Shown here piece after piece: positions 1-7,704 of a stretch of 64,000 nucleotides of DNA. Made by a program: the position numbers and the translations under genes. The notes under the pieces were generated by a model that saw nothing but the letters and a program-made list of their open reading frames with translations, ran no database searches and was not told where the DNA came from. How positions within the stretch are numbered: the first letter of the stretch is position 1; every line of letters starts with the position of its first letter. The stretch comes from Oscillospiraceae bacterium (GTDB taxonomy: Bacteria; Bacillota; Clostridia; Lachnospirales; Lachnospiraceae). Where the stretch lies: assembly GCA_021771715.1 (NCBI GenBank), contig JAETOO010000003.1, positions 124,001 through 188,000 of the forward strand, in the 5' to 3' direction.

Positions 1-1
1 C

Positions 2-1501
2 ATTGTACAGCTAAACAGACAAACCTTTGAATATGATGTCCATTCGCTTGTGAAGGCATTTTATCCGGCGGAGGATGTAAAGATATGTTACGAAGCACCG
101 GAGGAGGGGACAGAGTGGTCCCTGAGGCTGGTGATTTCTTTCCTTGCGGGCACAGAGGAGGCGCAGGAGACGGGTGCGGCAGAGCTGTCTGCGGCGCAGG
201 CGCGGCTCAGTGTGGAACTCTACGACGGCGCTGATGCGCGCGTGCGCTCGGAGCTGATACCGTCGCACTGGCAGGAGGACCGCAAGGAGACCAAGAATGA
301 GCTGAAGCGCGTCATCTACCGGATGCTTTCTTCGTACACGGGGCAGACGCTGCCCTGGGGGAACCTGACGGGGATCCGGCCGACGAAGATTGCGATGTCG
401 CTGCTGGAGCAGGGATGGCGGAATGCGGACATCGCGAACTACATGCGTGAGACGTATTACACGAGCAACGAGAAGACGGCGCTGGCGATCGCGATTGCGA
501 ACCGGGAGCGCCATCTGCTGAAGGATATCAACTATGAGAACGGCTACAGCCTGTATGTCGGCATTCCGTTCTGCCCGAGCATCTGCCTGTACTGCTCGTT
601 CAGCTCGAGTCCGCTCTCCCTGTGGAAAACACAGGTCGACTCGTATCTGGATGCGCTCTGCAAGGAGATCGACTACGTGTCGGACGCCTTTGCGGGGAAG
701 GAGCTGAACACCGTCTATATCGGGGGCGGCACGCCGACGACGCTCGAGCCGCCGCAGCTGGAGCGGCTGCTGTCGAAGCTGGAGGAGCGCTTCGACTACG
801 GGAAGCTCCTGGAGTTTACCGTGGAGGCGGGACGCCCGGACAGCATCACCCGCGAAAAGCTCGCGGTGCTCCGCGCGCACGGGATCACGCGGATCTCCAT
901 CAACCCGCAGACGATGAACCAGAGGACGCTGGATCTGATCGGGCGCAGACACACGGTGGAGCAGACCGTGGAGGCGTTTTTCCTCGCGCGCGAGATGGGC
1001 TTTGACAATATCAACATGGATCTGATCGTCGGCCTGCCGGGGGAGGAACAGCCGGAGGTGGAGCACACGCTGCAGGAGCTCGCAAAGCTCGATCCGGACA
1101 GCATCACGGTGCACTCGCTCGCTGTGAAGCGCGCCTCGAGGCTGCGGATGTTCCGCGACGAGTACAAGGAGATGACCTTCACGAACAACCGCGCGATCAT
1201 GGACATGGCGGCCGAGTACGCGATGCGCGCCGGACAGTCGCCGTACTATCTGTACCGGCAGAAAAACATGGCCGGCAACTTTGAGAACGTCGGCTACTCC
1301 AAGGAAGGCAAGGCGGGGATCTACAACATCCTGATTATGGAGGAGGTCCAGAGCATCCTGGCGCTTGGCGCGGGGGCATCGACGAAGCTGGTGCTGCCAG
1401 GTGGGCGGATCGAGCGGATCGAGAATGTGAAGGATATCCGGAACTACATAGACCGGATTGATGAGATGATTGAGAGAAAGAGGTCAGGGATCCATGAGTG
1501 A
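2..1501 (+). CDS. hemZ: HemZ-type radical SAM coproporphyrinogen dehydrogenase, 5' end cut by window
   Basis: Radical SAM protein of the HemN/HemZ group, predicted to act in the cytoplasm on coproporphyrinogen III or a related haem-type substrate. The frame is open to the first base of the window, so the true start lies upstream; the GTG at 50 is internal and only the first residues are missing. The cluster-binding motif CPSICLYCSF (CxxxCxxC) lies near residue 175 counted from the GTG. It is followed by YIGGGTPTTLE, the SAM-contacting glycine-rich motif of this family, and by the typical INPQTMN and DLIVGLPGE blocks. The stop overlaps the next gene by 8 bases, so the two are probably co-transcribed. 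Family assignment is firm. The exact substrate is inferred, because HemN-like proteins include haem chaperones. Confidence 0.9.
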   Translation: MVQLNRQTFEYDVHSLVKAFYPAEDVKICYEAPEEGTEWSLRLVISFLAGTEEAQETGAAELSAAQARLSVELYDGADARVRSELIPSHWQEDRKETKNELKRVIYRMLSSYTGQTLPWGNLTGIRPTKIAMSLLEQGWRNADIANYMRETYYTSNEKTALAIAIANRERHLLKDINYENGYSLYVGIPFCPSICLYCSFSSSPLSLWKTQVDSYLDALCKEIDYVSDAFAGKELNTVYIGGGTPTTLEPPQLERLLSKLEERFDYGKLLEFTVEAGRPDSITREKLAVLRAHGITRISINPQTMNQRTLDLIGRRHTVEQTVEAFFLAREMGFDNINMDLIVGLPGEEQPEVEHTLQELAKLDPDSITVHSLAVKRASRLRMFRDEYKEMTFTNNRAIMDMAAEYAMRAGQSPYYLYRQKNMAGNFENVGYSKEGKAGIYNILIMEEVQSILALGAGASTKLVLPGGRIERIENVKDIRNYIDRIDEMIERKRSGIHE

Positions 1502-2309
1502 GCTTGTACATGAATACCGAAAAAAGTACCCAATTATCCGTCCGAGTGTGATCAAGGAGCTCTCCCACGGCATCTGTGTCAGCAATCTGGCCTACCGGGT
1601 CGGGAGAAGACTGGGGATGACGGATGAGGAGTGCCATGACCTGGCAGTCGCGGGCATCCTGCACGATATCGGAAAGCTCGAGATTTCAAAATATGTGCGC
1701 GGGCACGGGGAGGAGACGCTGATCATCGAGGAGCTGAAATACGTCCGGCGGCACTCCGTGCTCGGCGCGAATGTGCTCGGGAGAATGGGCTATTCCGATC
1801 CGATTGTCGACATGGTGCGCTATCACCACGAGAACTGCGACGGGAGCGGCTACCCGGAGAATCTGGTCCGGGAGGAGATTCCGCTTGGCGCGCGCGTGCT
1901 CCGCGTCTGCGACGTGTTCGCCGCTCTGACGGCGGACCGGCCCTACCGCAAGGCGTTCGACGTGGACACGGCGATGGAGCTGATGATCGACGAGTCGCGC
2001 TACTACGATATCCGCGTGTTCCTCGCGTTCATGCAGGTCGTTCACGAGGAGGAGCTGGAGAATGTGATCGACGACGGGGACATGGAGCGCGCCCTGCGCA
2101 GCCTGAACTGGCTCGACGAGGAGCTCGAGCAGAGTCTCGAGGAACCGGACGGCGGGAAGTACGAGGAGAGCCTCGGGGAGCCGGACGGCGGGAAGTACGA
2201 GGAGAGCCTCGGGGAGCCGGACGGCGGGAAGTACGAGGAGAGCCTCGGGAAGCCGGATGGCGGAAAGCACGAGGAGAACCTCGAAGAACCGGTCGAGAGC
2301 ACACTTTGA
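1494..2309 (+). CDS. HD-GYP-type phosphohydrolase with repeat tail
   Basis: Stand-alone HD-domain protein of about 271 residues with HD-GYP signatures: HDIGKLEI (metal-binding HD), YHHENCDGSGYP containing the GYP triplet, and VCDVFAALTADRPYR. Such domains often hydrolyse cyclic di-GMP, but there is no sensor or receiver domain here, so the substrate is inferred. A TTG at 1470 is in frame, but the ATG at 1494, which overlaps the hemZ stop, is preferred. The C-terminal 50 or so residues are four tandem 12-residue acidic units (EPDGGKYEESLG type), encoded by exact 36-base repeats that look recently amplified. The catalytic part ends before the repeats, which are probably disordered. It is translationally coupled to hemZ. 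Confidence 0.8.
   Translation: MSELVHEYRKKYPIIRPSVIKELSHGICVSNLAYRVGRRLGMTDEECHDLAVAGILHDIGKLEISKYVRGHGEETLIIEELKYVRRHSVLGANVLGRMGYSDPIVDMVRYHHENCDGSGYPENLVREEIPLGARVLRVCDVFAALTADRPYRKAFDVDTAMELMIDESRYYDIRVFLAFMQVVHEEELENVIDDGDMERALRSLNWLDEELEQSLEEPDGGKYEESLGEPDGGKYEESLGEPDGGKYEESLGKPDGGKHEENLEEPVESTL
2142..2285 (+). repeat. 36-bp coding tandem repeat, 4 units
   Basis: Four consecutive 36-base units at 2142, 2178, 2214 and 2250. The middle units are nearly identical at the base level and the last has diverged. The period is a multiple of three, so copy-number change would keep the HD-GYP gene in frame. Confidence 0.9.
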
Positions 2310-2312
2310 GCG

Positions 2313-3626
2313 TCAGCCCTCCTGCGCGGACGAATCCGTGGATATCGTGTTGAACGTTTCGATCGCAGTGTCGATATCCCCCATCACAGCATTTGTAAAG
2401 GAATGGTCAAAATAGATTTCCCAGGCCTCCCCGTTGTTGCGAAAGGTCAGATCGAGATCTGTGGAGTTGGTGCTCTGGTTTTCCTGGAGCGCTGCAAGCA
2501 GCAGGCGGGAGGTCTCATTCGATACCTGCACGTCGTTGTCGCGGATGGATTTTGTGGTCGCCGCGTACTCGAGCAGGTATTTCTTATATCTGGACAAAAT
2601 CTCCGGCATGTCAAGGCTCGTGATCCGGACCGTGGCAGTCGCCGTATTCCCATTTTCGCGGCATTTTAAAATTTCATAGTCAAAGCAGGCGGCGATCTGT
2701 GCGGTATATTCGTCGTCAATCTGGGCATAATAGTCTGTATTGTAGGTCGCAAAGACGTCCTCAATCCGCAGATAGTCCTTCCACTGGCTGCCGTCGAGCT
2801 CGCAGAACGCGTCAAGCTGTATGGAGAGGACCTTGGACGCGGGGAGGATGTACGGGTCATTCATGTAGGAGATAAAGCCGCTCACGAGCTCATCCTTGAG
2901 CGCGTCGTCGACGAGGATCACCCAGCCGCTCTCATCCCGTTCGAGGTGAAAGGTGGCGGTGGTGACGGTGGTGTCATAGCGGTTTGCGAGGAGCGTGTCG
3001 TGGAGAAGGCGGTAGTAGTTGACGGGCTCCGCCGCGTCCCGATCGGGGTAGAGGGAGGAGGTCTGCTGCAGGATCGAACAGCAGAGATCCTGCGCGAGCG
3101 CGTGCATGTCACTGTTTGTGATGTTCACCTTCACGGTGGCGGTGCGCTGGTCGACCTCCTCCTCGTGGATGCTGTAGCGAAAGTTTTTAAAAAAAAGTCT
3201 GACGGCATTCACGGCATCCGACTCGGCGCTGTCCGAGAATAGATGGGAATTGGTCAGATTGTCGTAGGAGACGAAGGCCTCTATGGTGTCGCCGTCGAGC
3301 TCACGGATCAGGGAGAGCTCGTGCTCGACCGCCGTGGAGGGGCTGGCCAGACGCTGCTCGTTCCACGAGACGAGGAGGGCGACCAGGAGCAGCTGAACGA
3401 CGAGGATCGCCGGTATGCCGATCGTGAAGGTCAGATGTCTGGTCTTATGGCGGAAGACATAGATGCCGGTCAGCACGCCGATGCTGCCGAACAGGAGCGC
3501 AGTCGCGAACAGCGTCCGCTCCGGGATGCGCCATCTGCGCTGCACCGCCCTTCGCTTGTCCAGGCCCATCAGGCAAAATCCGACAATATTTATAAAAATA
3601 ATGTATGCGATCAAAACTGTTTTCAT
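2313..3626 (-). CDS. DUF1294 membrane protein with large extracytoplasmic domain
   Basis: The N-terminus has the DUF1294 pattern: a first membrane segment (IAYIIFINIVGFCLMGLDKR), the basic motif KRRAVQRRWRIPE, then two further hydrophobic segments ending near residue 90. The remaining 340 or so residues look soluble and outside the membrane. They contain two related segments with similar spacing (IHEEEVDQRTATVKVNITN and ENGNTATATVRITS), each resembling an NTF2-like or DUF5105-like fold, an impression rather than a proof. The start at 3626 is chosen because GGAGG lies 7 bases upstream; an in-frame ATG at 3689 has no site and overlaps the promoter. Function is unknown. It converges on the HD-GYP gene with 3 bases between stops. 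Confidence 0.72.
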   Translation of the reverse strand: MKTVLIAYIIFINIVGFCLMGLDKRRAVQRRWRIPERTLFATALLFGSIGVLTGIYVFRHKTRHLTFTIGIPAILVVQLLLVALLVSWNEQRLASPSTAVEHELSLIRELDGDTIEAFVSYDNLTNSHLFSDSAESDAVNAVRLFFKNFRYSIHEEEVDQRTATVKVNITNSDMHALAQDLCCSILQQTSSLYPDRDAAEPVNYYRLLHDTLLANRYDTTVTTATFHLERDESGWVILVDDALKDELVSGFISYMNDPYILPASKVLSIQLDAFCELDGSQWKDYLRIEDVFATYNTDYYAQIDDEYTAQIAACFDYEILKCRENGNTATATVRITSLDMPEILSRYKKYLLEYAATTKSIRDNDVQVSNETSRLLLAALQENQSTNSTDLDLTFRNNGEAWEIYFDHSFTNAVMGDIDTAIETFNTISTDSSAQEG

Positions 3627-3660
3627 AAAAGCCTCCGACAAAAAGAGCAATTCTCCCATA

Positions 3661-3689
3661 ATTGTACAGGATGATACCAAAAATGTCAA
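3661..3689 (-). promoter_or_regulatory. Promoter for the DUF1294 gene
   Basis: On the minus strand TTGACA (3689-3684) and TACAAT (3666-3661) are separated by 17 bases, about 35 bases before the chosen start at 3626. Confidence 0.7.
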
Positions 3690-3947
3690 CAGAGAATTGT
3701 TATGTGATGAGAGAAAGATTGATATGTGACAGGATTCGACGGAAGTTGCCGTTACAGTTCAGCAACAGGCAGGAGCCGACAGGCGAGACCACACGGTTAG
3801 CGCCGGCCGAAGCGAAGCGTAGCGTAGATCTGCGGCTTGCATGGCGTCCCGGCTGAACGGCAACAAGGCGCCATGCTCCTGGCGCGGTGGGAAAACCTGC
3901 ATGTCCGTGTGACACAAACATATGAAAAAATACGGCGAACATTTTAC
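3690..3947. other. Intergenic stretch without recognisable gene
   Basis: No convincing coding sequence on either strand. Frames that stay open are short, lack ribosome sites and read through the promoter regions at both ends. The G+C-rich middle (about 3760-3900) could be the remnant of something but matches nothing I recognise. Confidence 0.5.
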
Positions 3948-3976
3948 TTGACTTTTCGATACAAGGGGAGTATGAT
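3948..3976 (+). promoter_or_regulatory. Promoter for glyA
   Basis: TTGACT at 3948-3953 and TATGAT at 3971-3976 with a 17-base spacer, giving a leader of roughly 50 bases before glyA. Confidence 0.7.
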
Positions 3977-4036
3977 AGCGGAAATGCGCGTTTCGCAGAC
4001 GCCCAAACAGTATCTATACAGATGGAGGAAGAAGAC

Positions 4037-5275
4037 ATGTATTCACTGGATGAGGTAAGAATGGTAGATCCGCAGATCGCCGACGCGATTGTGGCGGAGC
4101 AGGAGCGACAGAACAGCCATATCGAGCTGATCGCATCAGAGAACTGGGTATCGAAGGCAGTCATGGCGGCGATGGGAAGTCCGCTTACGAATAAATACGC
4201 GGAGGGATATCCGGGAAAACGCTACTATGGCGGATGTGAGTGTGTGGATGTGGTGGAGGAGCTCGCGAGGAAGCGCGCGATGGAGCTGTTTGGCTGCACC
4301 TACGCGAACGTGCAGCCGCATTCCGGCGCACAGGCGAACATGGCGGTGTTTTTTGCGCTGCTGAAGCCGGGCGACACGGTGCTCGGGATGAATCTCGCGC
4401 ACGGCGGCCATCTGACGCACGGCAGCCCTGCGAATTTGTCCGGCGCCTATTTCCATGCCGTTCCGTACGGGGTCAATGACGACGGAGTGATCGACTACGA
4501 CGAGGTGCGCCGCATCGCGCTGGAGTGCCGTCCGAGACTGATCGTGGCGGGGGCGAGCGCATACGCGCGGACGATTGACTTCAAGCGGTTCCGGGAGATT
4601 GCGGACGAGGTGGGCGCGTACCTGATGGTCGATATGGCGCATATCGCCGGACTCGTGGCTGCCGGCGTGCATCCGAGCCCGATTCCGTACGCGCATGTGA
4701 CCACGACGACGACACACAAGACGCTGCGCGGGCCGCGCGGCGGCATGATCCTCTCGAGTGCAGAGTTCGCGAAGCAGGCGAACTTCAACAAGGCAATCTT
4801 CCCCGGCACACAGGGTGGGCCGCTGATGCACGTGATCGCGGCGAAGGCCGTCTGTCTGCAGGAGGCGCTGCAGCCGGAGTACAAGGTGTACCAGGAGAAC
4901 GTCGTGAAAAATGCGAAGGCGCTCTGCAAGGGGCTGATGGACCGGGGCATCAAGATCGTGTCCGGCGGCACAGACAACCATCTGATGCTGGTCGACCTGA
5001 CGAGTGTGGGGCGCACCGGCAAGGAGGTCGAGCACCTGCTGGACGGCGTCAACATCACCTGCAACAAGAATACGATTCCGAACGACCCGCAATCCGCGTT
5101 TGTGACGAGCGGTGTGCGGCTGGGCACTCCGGCGGTGACGTCGCGCGGGATGAACGAGGCGGACATGGACGTGATCGCACAGGCAATCGCGATGATGCTG
5201 CGCGACGAGGTGGACTGTGAGACGAGGGCGAGAGCGCTTGTGAAATCGCTGACAGACAAGTATCCTCTGATCTGA
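4037..5275 (+). CDS. glyA: Serine hydroxymethyltransferase
   Basis: PLP enzyme that interconverts serine and glycine with transfer of the one-carbon unit to tetrahydrofolate; cytoplasmic. 412 residues, the normal length. Visible family blocks: [17 protein letters not shown] near the N-terminus, [12 protein letters not shown]-like substrate loop ([13 protein letters not shown]), [13 protein letters not shown], and [16 protein letters not shown] holding the PLP lysine. The start at 4037 is chosen over the ATG at 4022 because GGAGG at 4024-4028 sits 8 bases before it and the protein then begins MYSLDE as in relatives. It has its own promoter and a strong terminator, so it is monocistronic. A glycine riboswitch controls a different gene in this window, at 52.9 kb. 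Confidence 0.96.
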   Translation: MYSLDEVRMVDPQIADAIVAEQERQNSHIELIASENWVSKAVMAAMGSPLTNKYAEGYPGKRYYGGCECVDVVEELARKRAMELFGCTYANVQPHSGAQANMAVFFALLKPGDTVLGMNLAHGGHLTHGSPANLSGAYFHAVPYGVNDDGVIDYDEVRRIALECRPRLIVAGASAYARTIDFKRFREIADEVGAYLMVDMAHIAGLVAAGVHPSPIPYAHVTTTTTHKTLRGPRGGMILSSAEFAKQANFNKAIFPGTQGGPLMHVIAAKAVCLQEALQPEYKVYQENVVKNAKALCKGLMDRGIKIVSGGTDNHLMLVDLTSVGRTGKEVEHLLDGVNITCNKNTIPNDPQSAFVTSGVRLGTPAVTSRGMNEADMDVIAQAIAMMLRDEVDCETRARALVKSLTDKYPLI

Positions 5276-5317
5276 CAGAGATCAGCCATGCTATTATAAT
5301 AGGAAGAAATACAGACC

Positions 5318-5366
5318 GAGGGGTCGCCACATGCGGAGACAGACATGTGACGACTCCCGTTTTTTG
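5318..5366 (+). terminator. Rho-independent terminator after glyA
   Basis: Long hairpin with arms GGGTCGCCACATG and CATGTGACGACTCCC around a 10-base loop, followed by a run of six T. Confidence 0.85.
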
Positions 5367-5470
5367 TGTAGAAATTGTGTTTTTTGTAAGTATTAAGAAT
5401 TTCTCTCTTTCTTTTGCGAAAAGTTGTGGTATAGTGTTTAGAGATAATCAAATCGAAGGGGCGTATTTTC

Positions 5471-7003
5471 ATGAAGAAAGCTTTGATTGCAATCGTCGTG
5501 CTCGGGCTGATCGGAGGCGGCGGGTACGGTGTATATCACTATTTTTTTGAGAAGACCGATACGCAGAAGCGTGTTTCCTCCACGAGCGAGGATGCTGTGT
5601 ACGTGGATCAGGTGTCTGTGATCACGGGCTACGGCAGCGGGAGCGGCTATCTGCAGCGCTATGGCGGTGAGGTGGAGCCGCAGGAGACGCTCGAGGTAAA
5701 GCTCGAGTCGGAGCGCACCGTGAAGGAGTGCTTCGTCGAGGAGGGCGATGACGTGAAGGAGGGGCAGCGCCTCTTCGTCTACGACACGCAGGAGGACGAG
5801 GATAAGCTGGCGCAGGCCGAGATTGATATTGAGAAGGCCAAAGGGGAGATCGAGCTCGCCGAGAAGCAGATCAAGTCCTACGAGAAGTCGAAGGCGAGCG
5901 CCAGCGCGGATGACCAGCTGACCTACACGACGTATATCATGGAGCAGCAGACCGTGATCAAGCAGAGCGAGTACGAGATCAAGACGAAGGAGCTCGAGGT
6001 CAAGAATCTGAAGGAGCGTATCGCCGACGCGACCGTCCTGTGTGAGATGGACGGCGTCGTCCAGAAGATCAGCGATCCGTCGGATAACCAGTCTATGGGC
6101 TACTACGGGTACGGTTCCAGCGATTCCTCGGCGTACATAACGATCCTGTCCGCGGGCGATTTCCGGATCAAGGGCAGCGTGAACGAGCACAATCTGGAGG
6201 ACCTGCAGAATCTGTACAATATGGGCGTGCGCATCGTCGTCACTTCGCGTGTCGACAGCACCCAGAAGTGGTACGGGACGATCTCCGAGATCAAGACGGA
6301 CCAGGCGGAGGATGACACGAACGGCGGCCGGGTGTATTATGACTACGGCGGAGCCGATTCGTCGAACTATTCGTTCTATGTCGAGCTCGAGAGCTCGGAG
6401 GGGCTCATCCTCGGACAGCATGTGTACATGGAGGAGGATGCCGGACAGGACGAGAAGAAGGACGGACTGTGGCTGGAGGAGTATTACCTCATGCAGGAGG
6501 ACGGCAAGGCATACGTCTGGCTGGCGAACAGCAAGGATGTGCTTGAGAAGCACGAGGTGACGCTCGGCGATTATGACGACGCGCTGATGGAGTACGAGAT
6601 CACGGAAGGGCTCGGCGCGGAGGACTACATCGCGGTTCCGCAGGAGGGCGTCGAGGAGGGCAACCCGGTCATCTATAACGATATGACGGCGAATGCGGAA
6701 GACCTGAGCTTTGACGACGGCATGGCTCCGGAGGGCATGGATCTTGAGGGCGGCATGTCCGGTGAGGATATGGGATTTGAGGAAGATCTGTCCGGCGAGG
6801 ATATGGGCCTTGACGGTATGTCTGACGGGGACATGGGCCTTGAGGATGGGATGTCCGGTGAGGATATGAGCTTCGAGGGGGATCTGTCCGGCGAGGATGT
6901 GGGCTCCGTGGACTGGCTGTCGGAGGATGATTACTTAGATCTTGACACTGAGGCCGGGATGGATTCGGATGTCTATGACGCGGATGCGGACGGGAATGAT
7001 TGA
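5471..7003 (+). CDS. Membrane-fusion (HlyD/MacA-like) adaptor of ABC exporter
   Basis: Adaptor subunit of a MacB-type ABC exporter. A single membrane anchor (residues 3-23) is followed by a lipoyl-like half domain (VEPQETLEVKLESERTVKE, FVEEGDDVKEGQRLFVYD), a coiled coil from about 110 to 185, the second lipoyl half (ATVLCEMDGVVQKIS) and beta-barrel segments (AGDFRIKGSVNE). From about residue 405 the tail is a run of acidic, Met- and Gly-rich units of the form SGEDMGFE, SGEDMGLD and DGDMGLED, probably disordered and possibly surface-exposed. Short Tyr/Gly stretches (YYGYGSSD) interrupt the barrel, as also in the second adaptor. The site AAGGGG precedes the ATG. It is the first gene of the four-gene operon. 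Substrate unknown. Confidence 0.85.
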   Translation: MKKALIAIVVLGLIGGGGYGVYHYFFEKTDTQKRVSSTSEDAVYVDQVSVITGYGSGSGYLQRYGGEVEPQETLEVKLESERTVKECFVEEGDDVKEGQRLFVYDTQEDEDKLAQAEIDIEKAKGEIELAEKQIKSYEKSKASASADDQLTYTTYIMEQQTVIKQSEYEIKTKELEVKNLKERIADATVLCEMDGVVQKISDPSDNQSMGYYGYGSSDSSAYITILSAGDFRIKGSVNEHNLEDLQNLYNMGVRIVVTSRVDSTQKWYGTISEIKTDQAEDDTNGGRVYYDYGGADSSNYSFYVELESSEGLILGQHVYMEEDAGQDEKKDGLWLEEYYLMQEDGKAYVWLANSKDVLEKHEVTLGDYDDALMEYEITEGLGAEDYIAVPQEGVEEGNPVIYNDMTANAEDLSFDDGMAPEGMDLEGGMSGEDMGFEEDLSGEDMGLDGMSDGDMGLEDGMSGEDMSFEGDLSGEDVGSVDWLSEDDYLDLDTEAGMDSDVYDADADGND

Positions 7004-7020
7004 TGCGGGGAGGTTATTCT

Positions 7021-7704
7021 GTGATCCTGAAATTGGAGCATATCTATAAAGATTATATTCAGGGAAAAATGACGGTCCCTGTGCTGAAGGATGTGAGCCT
7101 CCACGTGGAGGAGGGCGAGTACGTGGCCATCATGGGACCTTCGGGCTCGGGCAAATCGACGCTGATGAATATTGTCGGATGTCTGGACCGCCCGACCTCG
7201 GGCAGCTACGAGCTGGCCGGAGAGGATGTGCTGTCCCTGAGTGAGAACAAGCTCGCCGATGTGAGGCTGAACAGTATCGGCTTCGTCTTCCAGAATTTCC
7301 AGCTGCTGCCGCGGATGTCCGCGCTCGACAATGTAGCGCTGCCGCTGGTCTACGCTGGGGTGCGCAAGAAGGTGCGCCGGGAGCGCGCGCGGGAGGCGCT
7401 CGTGCGCGTGGGGCTGGAGGAGCGTATCTCCTTCAATCCGTCGCAGCTTTCAGGCGGACAGAAGCAGAGGGTCGCGATCGCGCGCGCGATGGTGAACAAG
7501 CCGAAGATTTTGCTGGCCGACGAGCCGACCGGAGCGCTGGATTCCAAGTCGAGCGCCCAGGTCATGGAGCTTTTTTCGAAACTGAACGAGGAGGGCGTGA
7601 CGGTTGTGATGATCACGCACGACCCGGGAATCGCAAATCATGCGAAGCGTGTCGTTGATATATTTGACGGTGAGATATCGGAACGTGGGGAGGCGGTTCA
7701 ATGA
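7021..7704 (+). CDS. MacB/LolD-type ABC transporter ATPase
   Basis: ATP-binding subunit of the export operon. Walker A GPSGSGKST, Q-loop FVFQNFQLLPRMSA, signature LSGGQKQR, Walker B ILLADEPTGALD and switch histidine in MITHD are all intact. The LSENKLADVR block between Walker A and the Q-loop is typical of the MacB/LolD/FtsE family. The GTG at 7021 is preferred: GGGGAGG lies 7 bases upstream, while the in-frame TTG at 7000 and ATG at 7003 overlap the preceding stop and lack a site. Its stop overlaps the next start (ATGA), so translation is coupled. It works with the permease at 11142 and the two adaptors either side of it. Confidence 0.95.
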   Translation: MILKLEHIYKDYIQGKMTVPVLKDVSLHVEEGEYVAIMGPSGSGKSTLMNIVGCLDRPTSGSYELAGEDVLSLSENKLADVRLNSIGFVFQNFQLLPRMSALDNVALPLVYAGVRKKVRRERAREALVRVGLEERISFNPSQLSGGQKQRVAIARAMVNKPKILLADEPTGALDSKSSAQVMELFSKLNEEGVTVVMITHDPGIANHAKRVVDIFDGEISERGEAVQ

